Shown one piece after another: positions 44,940-55,063 of a stretch of 64,000 bases of DNA (position 1 is its first letter; each line of letters opens with the position of its first letter). Source of the DNA: Thelonectria olida. Lineage: Eukaryota > Ascomycota > Sordariomycetes > Hypocreales > Nectriaceae. The DNA is taken from contig JAGPYM010000031.1 of NCBI GenBank assembly GCA_020736575.1, positions 248,001-312,000 of the forward strand, written 5' to 3'. The notes under the pieces were generated by a model. That model worked only from the letters and a program-made list of their open reading frames with translations. It was not told the DNA's origin and searched no databases. The position numbers were made by a program, and so were the translations under genes.

Positions 44940-47658
44940 TCATGTCGGAAACCGCTCGAACCATCTCTGGAACTCGCTGGTAAAAAAATTGCCCAGCTCG
45001 AGCTCGTCTTCAAATCCCATGCCCGATCCCTCGAGCATCGGGAGGCCGGCAAGGAGCTCAGATTGGATGTCGATGCTCTGAGCGGTGGCGCTGGAAGGGG
45101 AATGAATAGTGCGGGAGACATTATCTGAGTCTGGCTTGTCTGACATTTGAAAAGCGGATGGCGAAGCTGGTGATGTGTGTAAGCAGAGATTTCAAGCAAA
45201 TTGATTGGATTATGGAGACGCACCCCAATTATCGACCAGCCCTAGAAGTTGCTTGAGGTAGTCGACGCATCGACACAGAATCATGTTTTGGGTTCCGAGT
45301 TGAGCGAGGGCTTGAACGGCCTTTTCGAGGTACCGTTTTGTCCGGTCGAAACGCTCAGCTCGGACGGAATCAGCCGTTACGTCCTGGACTGGGACTAGAA
45401 GGCTACCGAAGAGCACCAAAGCTGCGTTGAATGCTGATATGACCTGGTCAGTGGACCTGGGGAGGCCATGTGCAAGGAGGGGAGCCTCACTGTAATACAA
45501 GGTGTACCACCAAGCTCCAATTAAATGTCGCCCGAGGCCCGGCTTTGTGAGGACCGTATGGATGATGTCAATGATGTCCTCTGCGACACGGATGCATGTA
45601 GAATTGAAGTTTGCTTGGATCTGGTTGACTGACTGCTGGTTCTGGCGCGATTGACTCGTTCCGCGACCGAGCGAATCCGTCAACATGGGGCGGTACAAGA
45701 GCAGCTGCACACTCAAGTATCGCAGCGAAAGGATGAGCCTGAAGCGTTCGATCACACGGTCGTCAGGATTAGTTCCCTCTGGCAAATTGGAGGAAGACCG
45801 CAGGAATAGCGGACAGGGTAGCGTGTTGGACCAGTCGTTGAGCTCTTGCTCGAGATGGAACATTTGGGTGATCATCCACGTCTCGGGCGGTGTCTCTTCG
45901 CAGCCGAGGTTGTGACCGTACAGAGTCGCGATGATTTTCCACATGATTTTGTATAGAAGACTGTTTACTGGTCAGCCACGTGATACCTAGGAGGGGGTTA
46001 GGATGAGGTCTTGCATTGTCGAGTTGAAGAAACCTATGCTGCCGTCGCTGTAGGCTGCTTCTGTCCCGTCGTGCAGCGGGATGTTCTTGGGGAGGTCCAA
46101 CTTGACGTATTCTTCTGGAATCGCGCCCGGTCTGCCAAAGGTCATACTCAAACTCCTGAATAGGCCGAGTCAGCAAAAGGACGGGGGCAATGGAGAGAGG
46201 CTGCCGCACCTGTCCAGTAACACGCAGCCAAACCACGTCCTCTTTCTCATCTCCTGTTCGATGGGCGTGAATTTCGCCATGGCGTGTCGCGAATGAAGAC
46301 CGATAGATAGAGCCGCCTTGACGGCCAGGCCATGTGTCGTCCATGTTTGGACTGACCTCTGTGTCCCTTGCAAGTACTGGCTCATGAGCAAGAGGTATTG
46401 GACTAGGTCATGGTTAGTCTGTAACAAGATGGTCAATCGACGGGAAAGTACCAGTCTCAAGAGTGGTGCCTCTGAGCATCTGTATCTTGCAGAGTTCTCG
46501 AGCTCGTCGGTAGTACACATCTGACTGCTCCGGTCGATACGCCGTGCCGTCCTCGGCCCAGTCTGAAGTGCATACGGCCATGGCTAGGATCATATTCAAC
46601 AGCCCCAACCAGGTGCGTCGAACGTTGGCTCGATAATTCTGGTGTCTCATCTGTTCATACGTTTCTACGAAGGTCTGCTCGTGGATAAACGGAAATAGGA
46701 GGCCAGTGTTGGAGAAGTAGCACCTGATCAACTTTTGCGTCTCGTCATCTGGCGGAAGAATGTTGGTCTCGATGGCGCTCGTTATTTCTCCTCCGTGTTC
46801 TTGGACAGACGTGGGTACTACTGGAGGCGGAACGCTGATCATGCTTGCTTGGTACAGGCCGATATTTGAGGAAGACGGCGGCGACATGGCCTGGTTTGCG
46901 ATGCCTTTCTTCGACATGGCGCGGAAGATGTGCCGCATAAAGGCAATATTTGATGATGGGCCTTGGACGAGATGAGAAGCTTGATGACGTGTGGAGAAGT
47001 GATTGACTTACCAAAGAAGCCGCAGTCTTCTTCATTGACAAAGGCAATGGCCATGCCATCTGTCATGCTCTGACCTGTGGGATGATCCTGAATGCCATCG
47101 GGGTGGACGACGACGCTACTGGGAGCTGTAGGTGTAGGTGCTGGAGCTCCCCCACGGACTGACAGTGACCCGTTGGCGGTTCCATGTCTGTTGTCCTGGG
47201 TTTCAATGGCGGTTAAGCGGTCGCCTTGATGCTTGACGGCCGTCTCTAGAGCCCGGACCTTGTCCTCTAATGCGGCGAAGATGCTTTCATGCTTGTTAGT
47301 GAATGTTTGTGCCAGCCAGCCAGCTGCTACGGGTCTGTAGCTTACTCTCTTGGCACCAATAGGTTGGCCGACGTATCGGGGAGTTCGTAGATGCACTCGA
47401 AGCCCAGTCGCTGACAGGGTTCGCACTTTGGTCGCACACCGTTACACTGAAAGAGCGAATGTCAGCACCTACAGTAGTCAACCTCCAATCATGCCCACCC
47501 ACCCTTGACTTTCGGATCCGACAGGCCGAACAGGCCAAACCAACGCGTCTTCGCTTTGGAGCCGGCGCTGCATCGCCGACGCTCCCGGCATCTGAGGTTC
47601 GGTGTGTCGTCGAACCATCGTCGTCATGACTGGCCAGTGGGACCTCGGATGCTGGCAT
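44940..47658 (-). CDS. Zn2Cys6 transcription factor (cluster regulator candidate)
   Basis: Fungal binuclear zinc-cluster regulator, ~778 aa, eight exons: 47658-47503, 47446-47346, 47283-47012, 46961-46452, 46402-46210, 46155-46015, 45960-45224, 45166-44940. The zinc cluster at residues 43-70 is complete: Cys at 43, 46, 53, 60, 63 and 70 (CX2CX6CX6CX2CX6C), split by the first intron after KSR. A linker and coiled-coil stretch follow (IFAALEDKVRALETAVKHQG). The Fungal_trans middle region contains YFSNTGLLFPFIHEQTF, GLAVKAALSIGLHS, MRKRTWFGCVLLDR-SLSMTFGRP and YKIMWKIIATLYG. The sixth intron (45961-46014) appears to be GC-AG; the GT alternative runs into a stop. It is head-to-head with the FAH-family gene. 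Zn2Cys6 proteins bind CGG half-sites, and CGG inverted repeats occur in the nearby promoters. Confidence 0.9.
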
Positions 47659-48104
47659 GGAGATGGAGTCGATATCTGAGAGCAATGGTCCCAGGATGGA
47701 GAAAATGGCCTTATTGCGAGACAAGATGGCGGGGAAGCGTTGGCTTTGACCCGGGCGTCTTATGTCTGACTCCGTGATGCGGGGAAGATGGATGCTCAAG
47801 ATGCCGTTGACGAATGCCGGAAGCCATAATGCTACCAAATTGAAGGATCTTCTGAATAAAGTACTGCACACGAGATTCACAGCCAATGGAGAATTGACTA
47901 TTAACATCTCTTGGACGCAGCGTTACGCAATCAAGCAAGGCTCGCTCCGGGCCCGGGGAACCATCGGGACAAGTCCCCGGCCCAGATCCACAGTCCAAGC
48001 AAAGGTGAGAGTGAATAAATGAACCAATAATCAGATGTGCGATGCACAAGTTTTACTTCTATTCTTGAAATAATATTCGTCATATCACCTTTATTCACAT
48101 TAAA
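47659..48104. promoter_or_regulatory. Bidirectional promoter, regulator and FAH-family hydrolase
   Basis: 446 bp between divergent start codons. It contains a GC-rich palindromic block at 47948-47985 with CCGGGGA ... TCCCCGG arms and an overlapping TCGG-N9-CCGG. The rest is AT-richer towards the hydrolase. Confidence 0.65.
47953..47980. promoter_or_regulatory. Inverted repeat CCGGGGA-N14-TCCCCGG
   Basis: Perfect 7-bp arms at 47953-47959 and 47974-47980. Each arm holds CCGGGG, which fits the CreA consensus SYGGRG, in opposite orientations. The inner part also forms CGG-N9-CCG (47965-47979), a possible zinc-cluster site. The two readings overlap, so only one protein may occupy it at a time. 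Confidence 0.5.
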
Positions 48105-49109
48105 ATGAAGGTCGCTTGGGATCGTTTGATGCGCTTCGTCGCCACCGACGGTCGCGTCCTCTACGGCGAACCCATCCTTGTAAGCCCCGACGTCGACCTT
48201 GGCGATACAGCCGAAAACACCGGTCTGCAAGCGAAAGTAATTCAAGGCGACGACTTGTACGATACCTCGGGAAGCACGAAGGTGACCAGCGAGGTTGTCA
48301 CTGTCAAGAAGCTTCTTGGTCCGCTTGCACCCTCGGACGTGCCGATACTCCGCTGCGTTGGGCTTAACTATGCGACTCATAGTGAGTTCCCTGCTCATCA
48401 GTCAGAAACACTGGAGTTCTAACGATTCAACTAGTCCGAGAGGCTGGCCGGAAACAGCCGCCTTTCCCTTCCATCTTCTTTAAGCCCTCAACCACTATTG
48501 CTGATCATGGAGTTCCCGTCGTGATCCCCAAGATTGCCCAAGATGAGCAGGCGGATTACGAGGGCGAGCTGGTAAGCAGTATACTGCCGCCTGGCGGGCA
48601 ATGCTAAGGATTTATCTTGTGTTTAGGTCGTCGTCATCGGAAAAGACGCCAAGAATGTTTCTGAATCTGAGGCCCTCGATTACGTCGCCGCCTACACGGC
48701 AGGAAACGACATCTCATCCAGGAAATGGCAACGAGACCCAGCTCTGGCAGGTGGCGTGCCTCAATGGGGTTTCTCCAAGGGGTTCGATACATATGCGCCA
48801 CTCGGTCCTGTCTTGGTCTCCAGCAAACTCTTGCCTGATCCCTCGAAGCTTCATCTCCGAACCATTGTGGATGGAGAGTTGCGCCAGGATGCGAGGTTGG
48901 ACGACTTGGTCTTTTCTATCCCAAAATTGATCGCTCACCTGTCGTCTGGTACCACATTGCAGAAAGGCAGCGTCATTATGACGGGAACTCCTGGGGGTGT
49001 TGGCGCGGGACTGAATCCCCCCAAGTATCTTGTCCCGGGCACGGCCATGGCAGTCAACATCTCCGGCATAGGGACCCTCCGGAACGGTGTCGAATTCTCT
49101 CAGGATTAA
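48105..49109 (+). CDS. Fumarylacetoacetate hydrolase-family protein (fumaryl/maleylpyruvate hydrolase candidate)
   Basis: FAH-fold metal-dependent C-C hydrolase, ~298 aa. Exons 48105-48381, 48435-48571 and 48627-49109; introns of 53 and 55 bp. Family blocks in order: ILRCVGLNYATH-IREAG, PSIFFKPSTTIADHG, a metal-binding stretch ending ADYEGELVVVIGKDAKNVS (Glu ligands), VAAYTAGNDISSRKWQ, KGFDTYAPLGPVLV and VIMTGTPGGVGAGL. This size and layout fit fumarylpyruvate hydrolases and acylpyruvases rather than true fumarylacetoacetase (~420 aa). In the cluster it would be the last step, splitting maleylpyruvate or fumarylpyruvate, from gentisate, into pyruvate and a C4 diacid. No signal peptide, so cytosolic. 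Stop is 389 bp from the convergent hydroxylase gene. Confidence 0.9.
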
Positions 49110-49498
49110 GTCTGTAGCCGCTGGAAGGTGATTAAATGGAATTAGAATTGATAGAAAGACATATATAAAACCTTGGTACGGGGTACGATTTGCAGTCATC
49201 TAGAGATGGGATAGCAATCTTGCGTGTCGGTTCTTATACATATCTATAGCACCATTAATTTGAATGCATAGGTTTGCTAGATTTGATCAGGATCCTGGCG
49301 TGGACACGAACTTGTTGATGTTGCTATGCTTGATGGAATGTGAAAAGAAAAAAGAACGAAAAAAATTAGGCGATGCAGTCATCTACTAAGTTACTGTTTG
49401 CTTCCTGTCGCTTTCGTCAGAATGGAAGAGACGAAAAGCCAATGGACATTGAAACAGAAGATTGTTTTAAAGTAGGTGTATAAATGGCATGATCAACT
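49110..49498. other. Convergent 3' region
   Basis: About 0.39 kb carrying the 3' ends of the FAH-family and hydroxylase genes. Runs of A at 49337-49367. Nothing else seen. Confidence 0.5.
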
Positions 49499-51145
49499 CT
49501 ATGAATGACCATTGCTGACTCCTCTCCGCGTGTCCCACGCCTCCCTCACTTCCTTCTCAGCATCATACCCATACGCCCACAGCTGCGTCGTCGGGTCACT
49601 CCACTGATTCGTACTCTCAACAAAAGCCCTCCCTTCGACCTCGGCGCGCATCCCCGCATCCCGAGCCTGCTGTTCCGCTCCGTCGGCAAAGTGCCAGAGC
49701 CTCCCGTTCACGAGACTGGCAGACTGCATACCGTAGCTACGTTTCATCCTCTCTTGCTCAAAGACACGAAGGGCTGAGGGGATTTCTTCTTGTGACGAGA
49801 TGAGGGAGAGGACTTCGGCGAGGGCGGCTCCGTCTTCGACGGCCATGGCGGCACCTTGGGACATGTACGGGACCATGGCGTGGGCTGCGTCGCCGAGGAT
49901 GACAACCTTTTCGCTCCTGGAGATCCAGGTGGGCAGCTGGGCACCGCTGAGGAGCGGCCACTTGATAGTCTTGGTGATCATGTGTATGACTTTCTTGAGT
50001 CTACGTTGGTATATGTCAGTCGACGATTCTATCTGCTTCGAGACGTGAACTCACCTTGGGTCCCAATTCTCAAAATGATCACGCATGTCTTTCACAGCGT
50101 CTCGAGAGTTCCAGGTCGTTGGGTCGCTGTGGTCCACGTGAGATAACACCATGTTGAAAGACTTTCCTCCGGCGATGCAGTATGTCATGACATGTTGGTC
50201 TTTGCCAATCCTTCCCACTACATGTCAGTATCGCTGTGGCAGGCCTTGTTGATCTGACGTACCAAATATTAATGCCGGGTCTCTCCAGCAGCCAAGACGT
50301 ATCCGGGTCGTTCATCATGAGGTCAGTGTTGACAACCGCCCTGTACGCAGCGAAGCCCGTCTTTTTCGCTGGCTTGTCCACGCTGTCTAGCACCACGGGG
50401 CGGGCAACCGATTTGACGCCGTCAGCGGCCACAATCAAGTCGGCGGTGAACTCTCTTCCATCTTCCGTTTCCACAGAGGGCTTGCTCTCATCGTATCGGA
50501 CTACTCTGCTGTTGGTTACGACCTCTACCCCCAGCTTGTCGGAGAGGCTGCAAAGAGCACTGTGGAAGTCTGACCGGTGGATGACAAAGTAGGGTGCACC
50601 GTACGTCTCAACAAAGTTGGGCACGAGCTGGGTGAAGCCGATGGCGTTCCCATTCTCCCAGCGACGGAACGTCATGCTCTCCGGCTCGACAACGCGGTCT
50701 TTGAAGAATGGCCCAATGCCCCAGGATAGGAGGAGCCGCGCCGAGTTGGATGGAATCTGGATGCCAGCTCCAACCTATATAGTAATAACTTGATCAGTAA
50801 GGGATTTACAACGTGTTTAGGGGTATTTTTTACTTCTCCTAGGGCCGCAGCCTGCTCAAGGACAGTTACGGTATGTCCGCGGCGAGCGAGAGCCACAGCT
50901 GTACTCAGACCTCCAAGCCCAGCACCCACGACTAACACGCGTAGGGGGACATTGGTCTTGTCCGCGGCCAGGCTCTCGTCGTTGTTGGCTGCTTGAATTC
51001 TTTGGAGAAGGGACATTGACCGCGATGGGTAGTCGTAGATCTGTCTCGGTATTAGTAAGGGCAAAGATTTCTTTGGGAGAACAAGACGCACTTTATCGGC
51101 AGTGTACCCATTCATTGCGGACGAGTCTTGATTGAGAAGAGTCAT
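49499..51145 (-). CDS. FAD-dependent aromatic hydroxylase (salicylate / 3-hydroxybenzoate hydroxylase-like)
   Basis: Single-component class A flavoprotein monooxygenase, ~476 aa, exons 51145-51092, 51040-50834, 50774-50263, 50210-50055 and 50000-49499. FAD motifs are all present: VLVVGAGLGGLSTAVALARRG (GxGxxG, residues ~53-74), the DG motif in LIVAADGVKSVARP, and the GD motif in VVILGDAAHAMVPYMSQGAA. The splice giving INIWIGKDQHVMTY uses an acceptor 9 nt beyond the first AG. Next to a gentisate dioxygenase, the expected product is gentisate, from 3-hydroxybenzoate (6-hydroxylation) or salicylate (5-hydroxylation); which one cannot be read from sequence. The first exon is uncertain: intron 51041-51091 is in frame without stops, and a start at 51016 (MSLLQRIQ) would give a more typical length of ~450 aa. 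Confidence 0.88.
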
Positions 51146-51278
51146 GGCTCAAGCAGCGATAGACACGGTGTGAGGGAGTCCAGCCAAAGAGATGAATGCG
51201 ATGTGTTCCTTGTAGTTATGAAAGCAATTGAAGCAACCTCATTTGTAATACATGAGTGGTTCCGCAAGGAGTGTCTCG

Positions 51279-51293
51279 TCGGCTGTGCTCCGA
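51279..51293. promoter_or_regulatory. Candidate zinc-cluster operator TCGG-N7-CCGA
   Basis: Perfect inverted repeat with spacer ctgtgct. The same arms and the same 7-bp spacing recur in the other catabolic divergent promoter (57211-57225). Confidence 0.6.
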
Positions 51294-51354
51294 TCTTTCC
51301 CCGGACCCCGAATAGCTTCATAATCGCGGCCCTAGGTACTAACGCGGGCGTCTA

Positions 51355-51371
51355 TCGGAACGCTCACCCGA
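51355..51371. promoter_or_regulatory. Second CGG inverted repeat, TCGG-N9-CCGA
   Basis: Same arms as the site at 51279 but with 9-bp spacing, about 100 bp from the dioxygenase ATG. Whether the same protein binds it is unknown. Confidence 0.4.
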
Positions 51372-51470
51372 AGACTATCAGATTGAACACAAGTAAGTGA
51401 TGCAAATATTTGATGCCGCGTCGCCAACTAATAGTGCAATTCAACATTCGATATCGATCAAACATTCACA

Positions 51471-52645
51471 ATGGCAGCAACCAACGGAACCAACGGGAAC
51501 GGTGCCTCGACAAATGGACACGCAATCCTCCCACCCGCCAAGTCCATCGAATCCCAGGAGCAGCTCTTACAGGCGCTTCGGTCCACCAAAACGGCTCCTT
51601 TGTGGGCGCAGATGCAGCGACTGAACCCCCCGGCGCCCAATCCCACGACAGTGCCGCATCTCTGGGCCTATGATGAGATCCGGCCGTATCTGCTTCGAGC
51701 GGGTGATCTCATTACTGAGAAGCAGGCTGAAAGACGAGTGTTGATGCTTGCTAACCCAGCACGAGGTATGTTGAAATAGCGTTACTCTCCTCAGCACAGT
51801 CCCTGATGCAAATCTTCACAGAGGCTCCTTATACCACTGATACTCTATACGCTGGCCTGCAGCTCGTCCAGCCCCGTGAGACAGCGCCTGCCCACCGTCA
51901 CACAGCCTTTGCATGCCGATTCATCATCGAAGGCAAAGGTGGTTTCACAGCAGTCCACGGCCAACGGGTGCCTATGCGTCCGCGCGATGTTATTGTCACT
52001 CCGACTTGGAACTGGCACGACCATGGCAAGAAGGGGGCCGACGAGGAAGGCGGCGACGACCAGCCGGTCATCTGGCTCGACGGACTTGACTTGCCCAGCT
52101 TCATCCACTTTCCTGTGCACTTTGTTGAGCACTTTTCCAAGGCGCGGTATCCGGCTGAGGATGTGGATGAGTCTCCGATTGTGTTTTCTTGGGAGAAGAT
52201 GCAGCCCAAGCTTGAGTCTGGCGAGGGAAATTGGATTTCGGTGCCGTATCTCAAAGAAGACGGCAGAGAGAGTGAGTTACAAGCCTCCATAGACACGAGA
52301 CAGTGTGATGACTCGTTCATGCTGACACCCATCATCACAGTTGGCCGCATCATCGGGGCATCCGCCGAGAGGCTTGACGCAGGATCGCAATCTCCCTCAC
52401 TTTGCGAGACAGCTTCGTCCGTTTACCACGTCATCGAAGGATCCGGCTACTCCAAGATTGGCGGCGTGACTCTGTCGTGGAAACAGGGCGATACGTTTTG
52501 CATACCTGCGTGGCACCATTATCAGCATTTTGCGGACAGCAGCAGCAAGGTCTATCTGTACCGATTCGATGACAAGCCGATGCTCAAGGCGCTGGGATTT
52601 TACCGAGTTGAGGGGATTGATGTTGAGACGTATGTGTCCGATTGA
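51471..52645 (+). CDS. Gentisate 1,2-dioxygenase
   Basis: Fe(II) bicupin ring-cleavage enzyme converting gentisate (2,5-dihydroxybenzoate) and O2 to maleylpyruvate; cytosolic. Exons 51471-51765, 51822-52271 and 52341-52645; ~349 aa, matching the family. The first cupin has the iron ligands in ETAPAHRHTAFACRFI (His ~123 and ~125) and the distal His in TPTWNWHDHG. The family marks VIWLDGLDLPSFIHF and ETASSVYHVIEGSGYSKIGG, and a second degenerate cupin (WKQGDTFCIPAWHHYQHF), follow. The 69-nt intron 52272-52340 is a multiple of three and has no stop, so unspliced RNA would code a 23-residue insertion; its GTGAGT donor, CTGAC branch and CACAG acceptor favour splicing. The first ~20 residues are Asn/Gly/Thr-rich. 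Confidence 0.94.
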
Positions 52646-52995
52646 ATAGCTGTTAGCTATGTTATAGCGCTCGCTTTGTAGATGGATGATTGAATACACT
52701 TGTTTTCTCAATTAAAGTGCCCTTGTTCTTCAGTACTTGGTCCATATTTGTATTCAGCCAAACATTTTACGGGATAGTTCAACTGTCAAGTTACCATTCG
52801 ATTTCGGTTCCAGCCATGATCCTTCATGCGTTGACTTTTGTCGTCAAATCGTAGACAAACATGAACCCTCTGAATATATTTCTATGTCATACGCCATTCA
52901 CCTGAAGAATCAATGATTTCTATATGGTAAGCACTGCCGTCTATTGTGAAATATCTTGCTCAATTCCTAAGGCGGGCACAAACTGCCTCCTCCTT
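52646..52995. other. Convergent 3' region
   Basis: About 0.35 kb between the gentisate dioxygenase and aldehyde dehydrogenase stops. AT-rich; no other feature. Confidence 0.5.
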
Positions 52996-54633
52996 CTACG
53001 GGTTGAGTATCACAGTCTGCGTCTGGACAAACTCCTGCAGCCCCCATTCAGCACCAAATCTCCCAAAGCCGCTCAGCTTGCTTCCACCATGAGGCAGCGT
53101 TGCTTCGTCATGAACCGTCGACGCATTGATATGAACAGCACCAACATCAAGCCTCTGGGCTAGTTCCAGCGCATGATGGTGATTCTGCGTCCAGATAGCA
53201 CAGGAGAGGCCGTACTCACATTCATTCACCAACCGAATTGCCTCCTCCTCACTATCAACGACCACAACTCCGAGGAGAGGGCCGAAGGATTCCTGAGAAA
53301 AGAAGTCCATTGATGATTGGACGTTTTCAATCAACGTGACCGGCACATGCTGAGGGCCGAGTGTGCTGGACGGAAGTTCAATGGTAGACGTCACCTTGGC
53401 CCCTTTGCCATTGGCGTCGGTAGAGAGGGCGAGTGATCTAGCTGCACTTCGCTCAATGATGACTTTATGCGATGTCCCACGCAATTTCTCTACAGCCTGG
53501 CGTAGCTTGTCTTTGAAAGAATCAGCAACATCACTGGTTACGATGGCCAGGTCGGTCGACATGCAGATCTGGCCTCCCTGAACGAAGTTAGCACGCCCGA
53601 TCTTCCAAGGCCAAGTCTCAATCTTTGAACTCACATTCAGCGTGGCTCCTTGGAGAGTCGCATTGACTGCCTTGGAGACATCGGCATCCTTGAGCACAAT
53701 GGCACAGTTCTTACCCCCCAGCTCCAGCAACACGGGTTTGAGGCAGCGGCCAGCCGTTTCGGAAATGATTCGACCAACAGCGGTCGAGCCGGTGAAGTTG
53801 ATCTTCCGAACCGCAGGGTGCGTGATCAACGTCTTGACAACATCCGCTGCGTCTTGTGGTCGGTGTAGGATGAAGTTGACAACTCCAGGTGGAAACCCGG
53901 CGTCCACGAAGAGCTGTGCAATGAAATGGTGTGTTCTTGGGCTCAACTCGGACCCCTTGAGTCCATGGTCAGCAAGGTTCAAAGTCTAGTTCAAGCGAAA
54001 CAACTTGCCTTGAGGATGGCCGTGTTCCCGGTCGCAACAGGCGCCACGACCGCGCGGAAGCCCAGGATGAGAGGTCCATTCCACGGCGCGATGCCTAGAA
54101 TGACTCCAAGAGGGCGATTGAAGACGAAACCAAAAGATCCATGGCCATCGGTGTGAGGAATGGATCCGTTCATGCTTCTTGAAGTGATCAACGAAGCACT
54201 CTCTTCAATCAGAGCGATGCTGTCCGACACATTTCGAGCGGCCCAGGCTTCGGAGCAATGAATCTCGGTTTGTATGATGACCTTTATCTCATCTTGGCGT
54301 TCATGAAGCAACTAAGTGCAATAAATATGTTAGAACTCGATTTTCGTTGTATTCGATTTCAGAGTGGATGCAGACCTGGGCCAAATGTAGAAGCAAGCGC
54401 CGTCGCCCAAGAGGTGACGTCTTGGACCAGCTGCAAAATGCATTGCTACTACTCTGAACAGCCTGTTGACAGTCGGATATCTCGGCACCTTGAAAGTAGG
54501 AACCTGTCGATGTTTCGTGAATCCGCTGGCCAGTCCCGTTGAAGACGGGTGTGCCCTCGATTATGAGCGGGATCTTGGCAACAGCTTGAGAAGCGCTGAG
54601 AGAGCTTTGCGTGAGAGTGGCCGTATTTGCCAT
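52996..54633 (-). CDS. Aromatic aldehyde dehydrogenase (salicylaldehyde/vanillin dehydrogenase-like)
   Basis: NAD(P)+-dependent aldehyde dehydrogenase, ~487 aa, expected to oxidise a hydroxybenzaldehyde to the acid. Exons 54633-54376, 54311-54009, 53955-53635 and 53577-52996. Catalytic marks: NRPLGVILGIAPWNGPLILG (cofactor/oxyanion Asn), INFTGSTAVGRI (nucleotide-binding), LLELGGKNC (general-base Glu ~265), GGQICMS (nucleophile Cys ~299) and SQESFGPLLGVVVV with the late FGRFGAEWGLQEFV. The best matches in memory are salicylaldehyde and vanillin dehydrogenases. Intron 53956-54008 starts with GC: AAG|GCAAGT at the donor, a perfect GC-AG site, and keeps K-GSELSPRTH in frame. The start ATG (MANTATL) is the first in frame. 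It lies in tandem with the MFS gene, 430 bp downstream of that gene's stop. Confidence 0.92.
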
Positions 54634-55063
54634 TATGAACTTATACAATTAAACGAAATTTTTATCTGAAAGTGAGGGGAAGGTAGGTAAGGCTGGCTTC
54701 GTGGATGCAAAGTCGTCCATTTAAGAACCAGCTCAGTCTGTGTTGATGGAAAGCAGCCCGGAGAACCTTGTAGGAACGGGGAACCTTCGGGTCAAGGACT
54801 GCTGAGGGGAAATTAGAAGCCGGAACTGCCGTAGCACTCGGGCGAGAGGGAATGCGATAATTTGTGAGGGATAGTCGCTTGTCGTGCACTTCTGCCTTCA
54901 GCATCAGAGGGGACGGAGGCGTGATATCTCTGAGGTGATTGGAACTCCACTGGACTGAAAGGCTCGATGTAGGTGATTTATATTCTTCTATGGTGTTACA
55001 ACTTGTATGACATATGCCGTATGTTTAATGATATACCAATGAGTTGTCGACTATATCGCAGAT
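54634..55063. promoter_or_regulatory. Promoter region of the aldehyde dehydrogenase gene
   Basis: 430 bp that also hold the 3' end of the MFS gene. It contains CGGGGAACC at 54777-54785, related to the CCGGGGAACC in the regulator/FAH promoter, and a nearby CCCGGAGAACC. No TCGG-N7-CCGA was seen here. Confidence 0.45.

Larger units (their letters stand above)
51146..51470. promoter_or_regulatory. Bidirectional promoter, aromatic hydroxylase and gentisate dioxygenase
   Basis: 325 bp between divergent start codons, so the two steps that make and cleave gentisate share one control region. It contains TCGG-N7-CCGA (51279-51293), a CCCCGG element (51299-51304) and TCGG-N9-CCGA (51355-51371). Confidence 0.75.
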
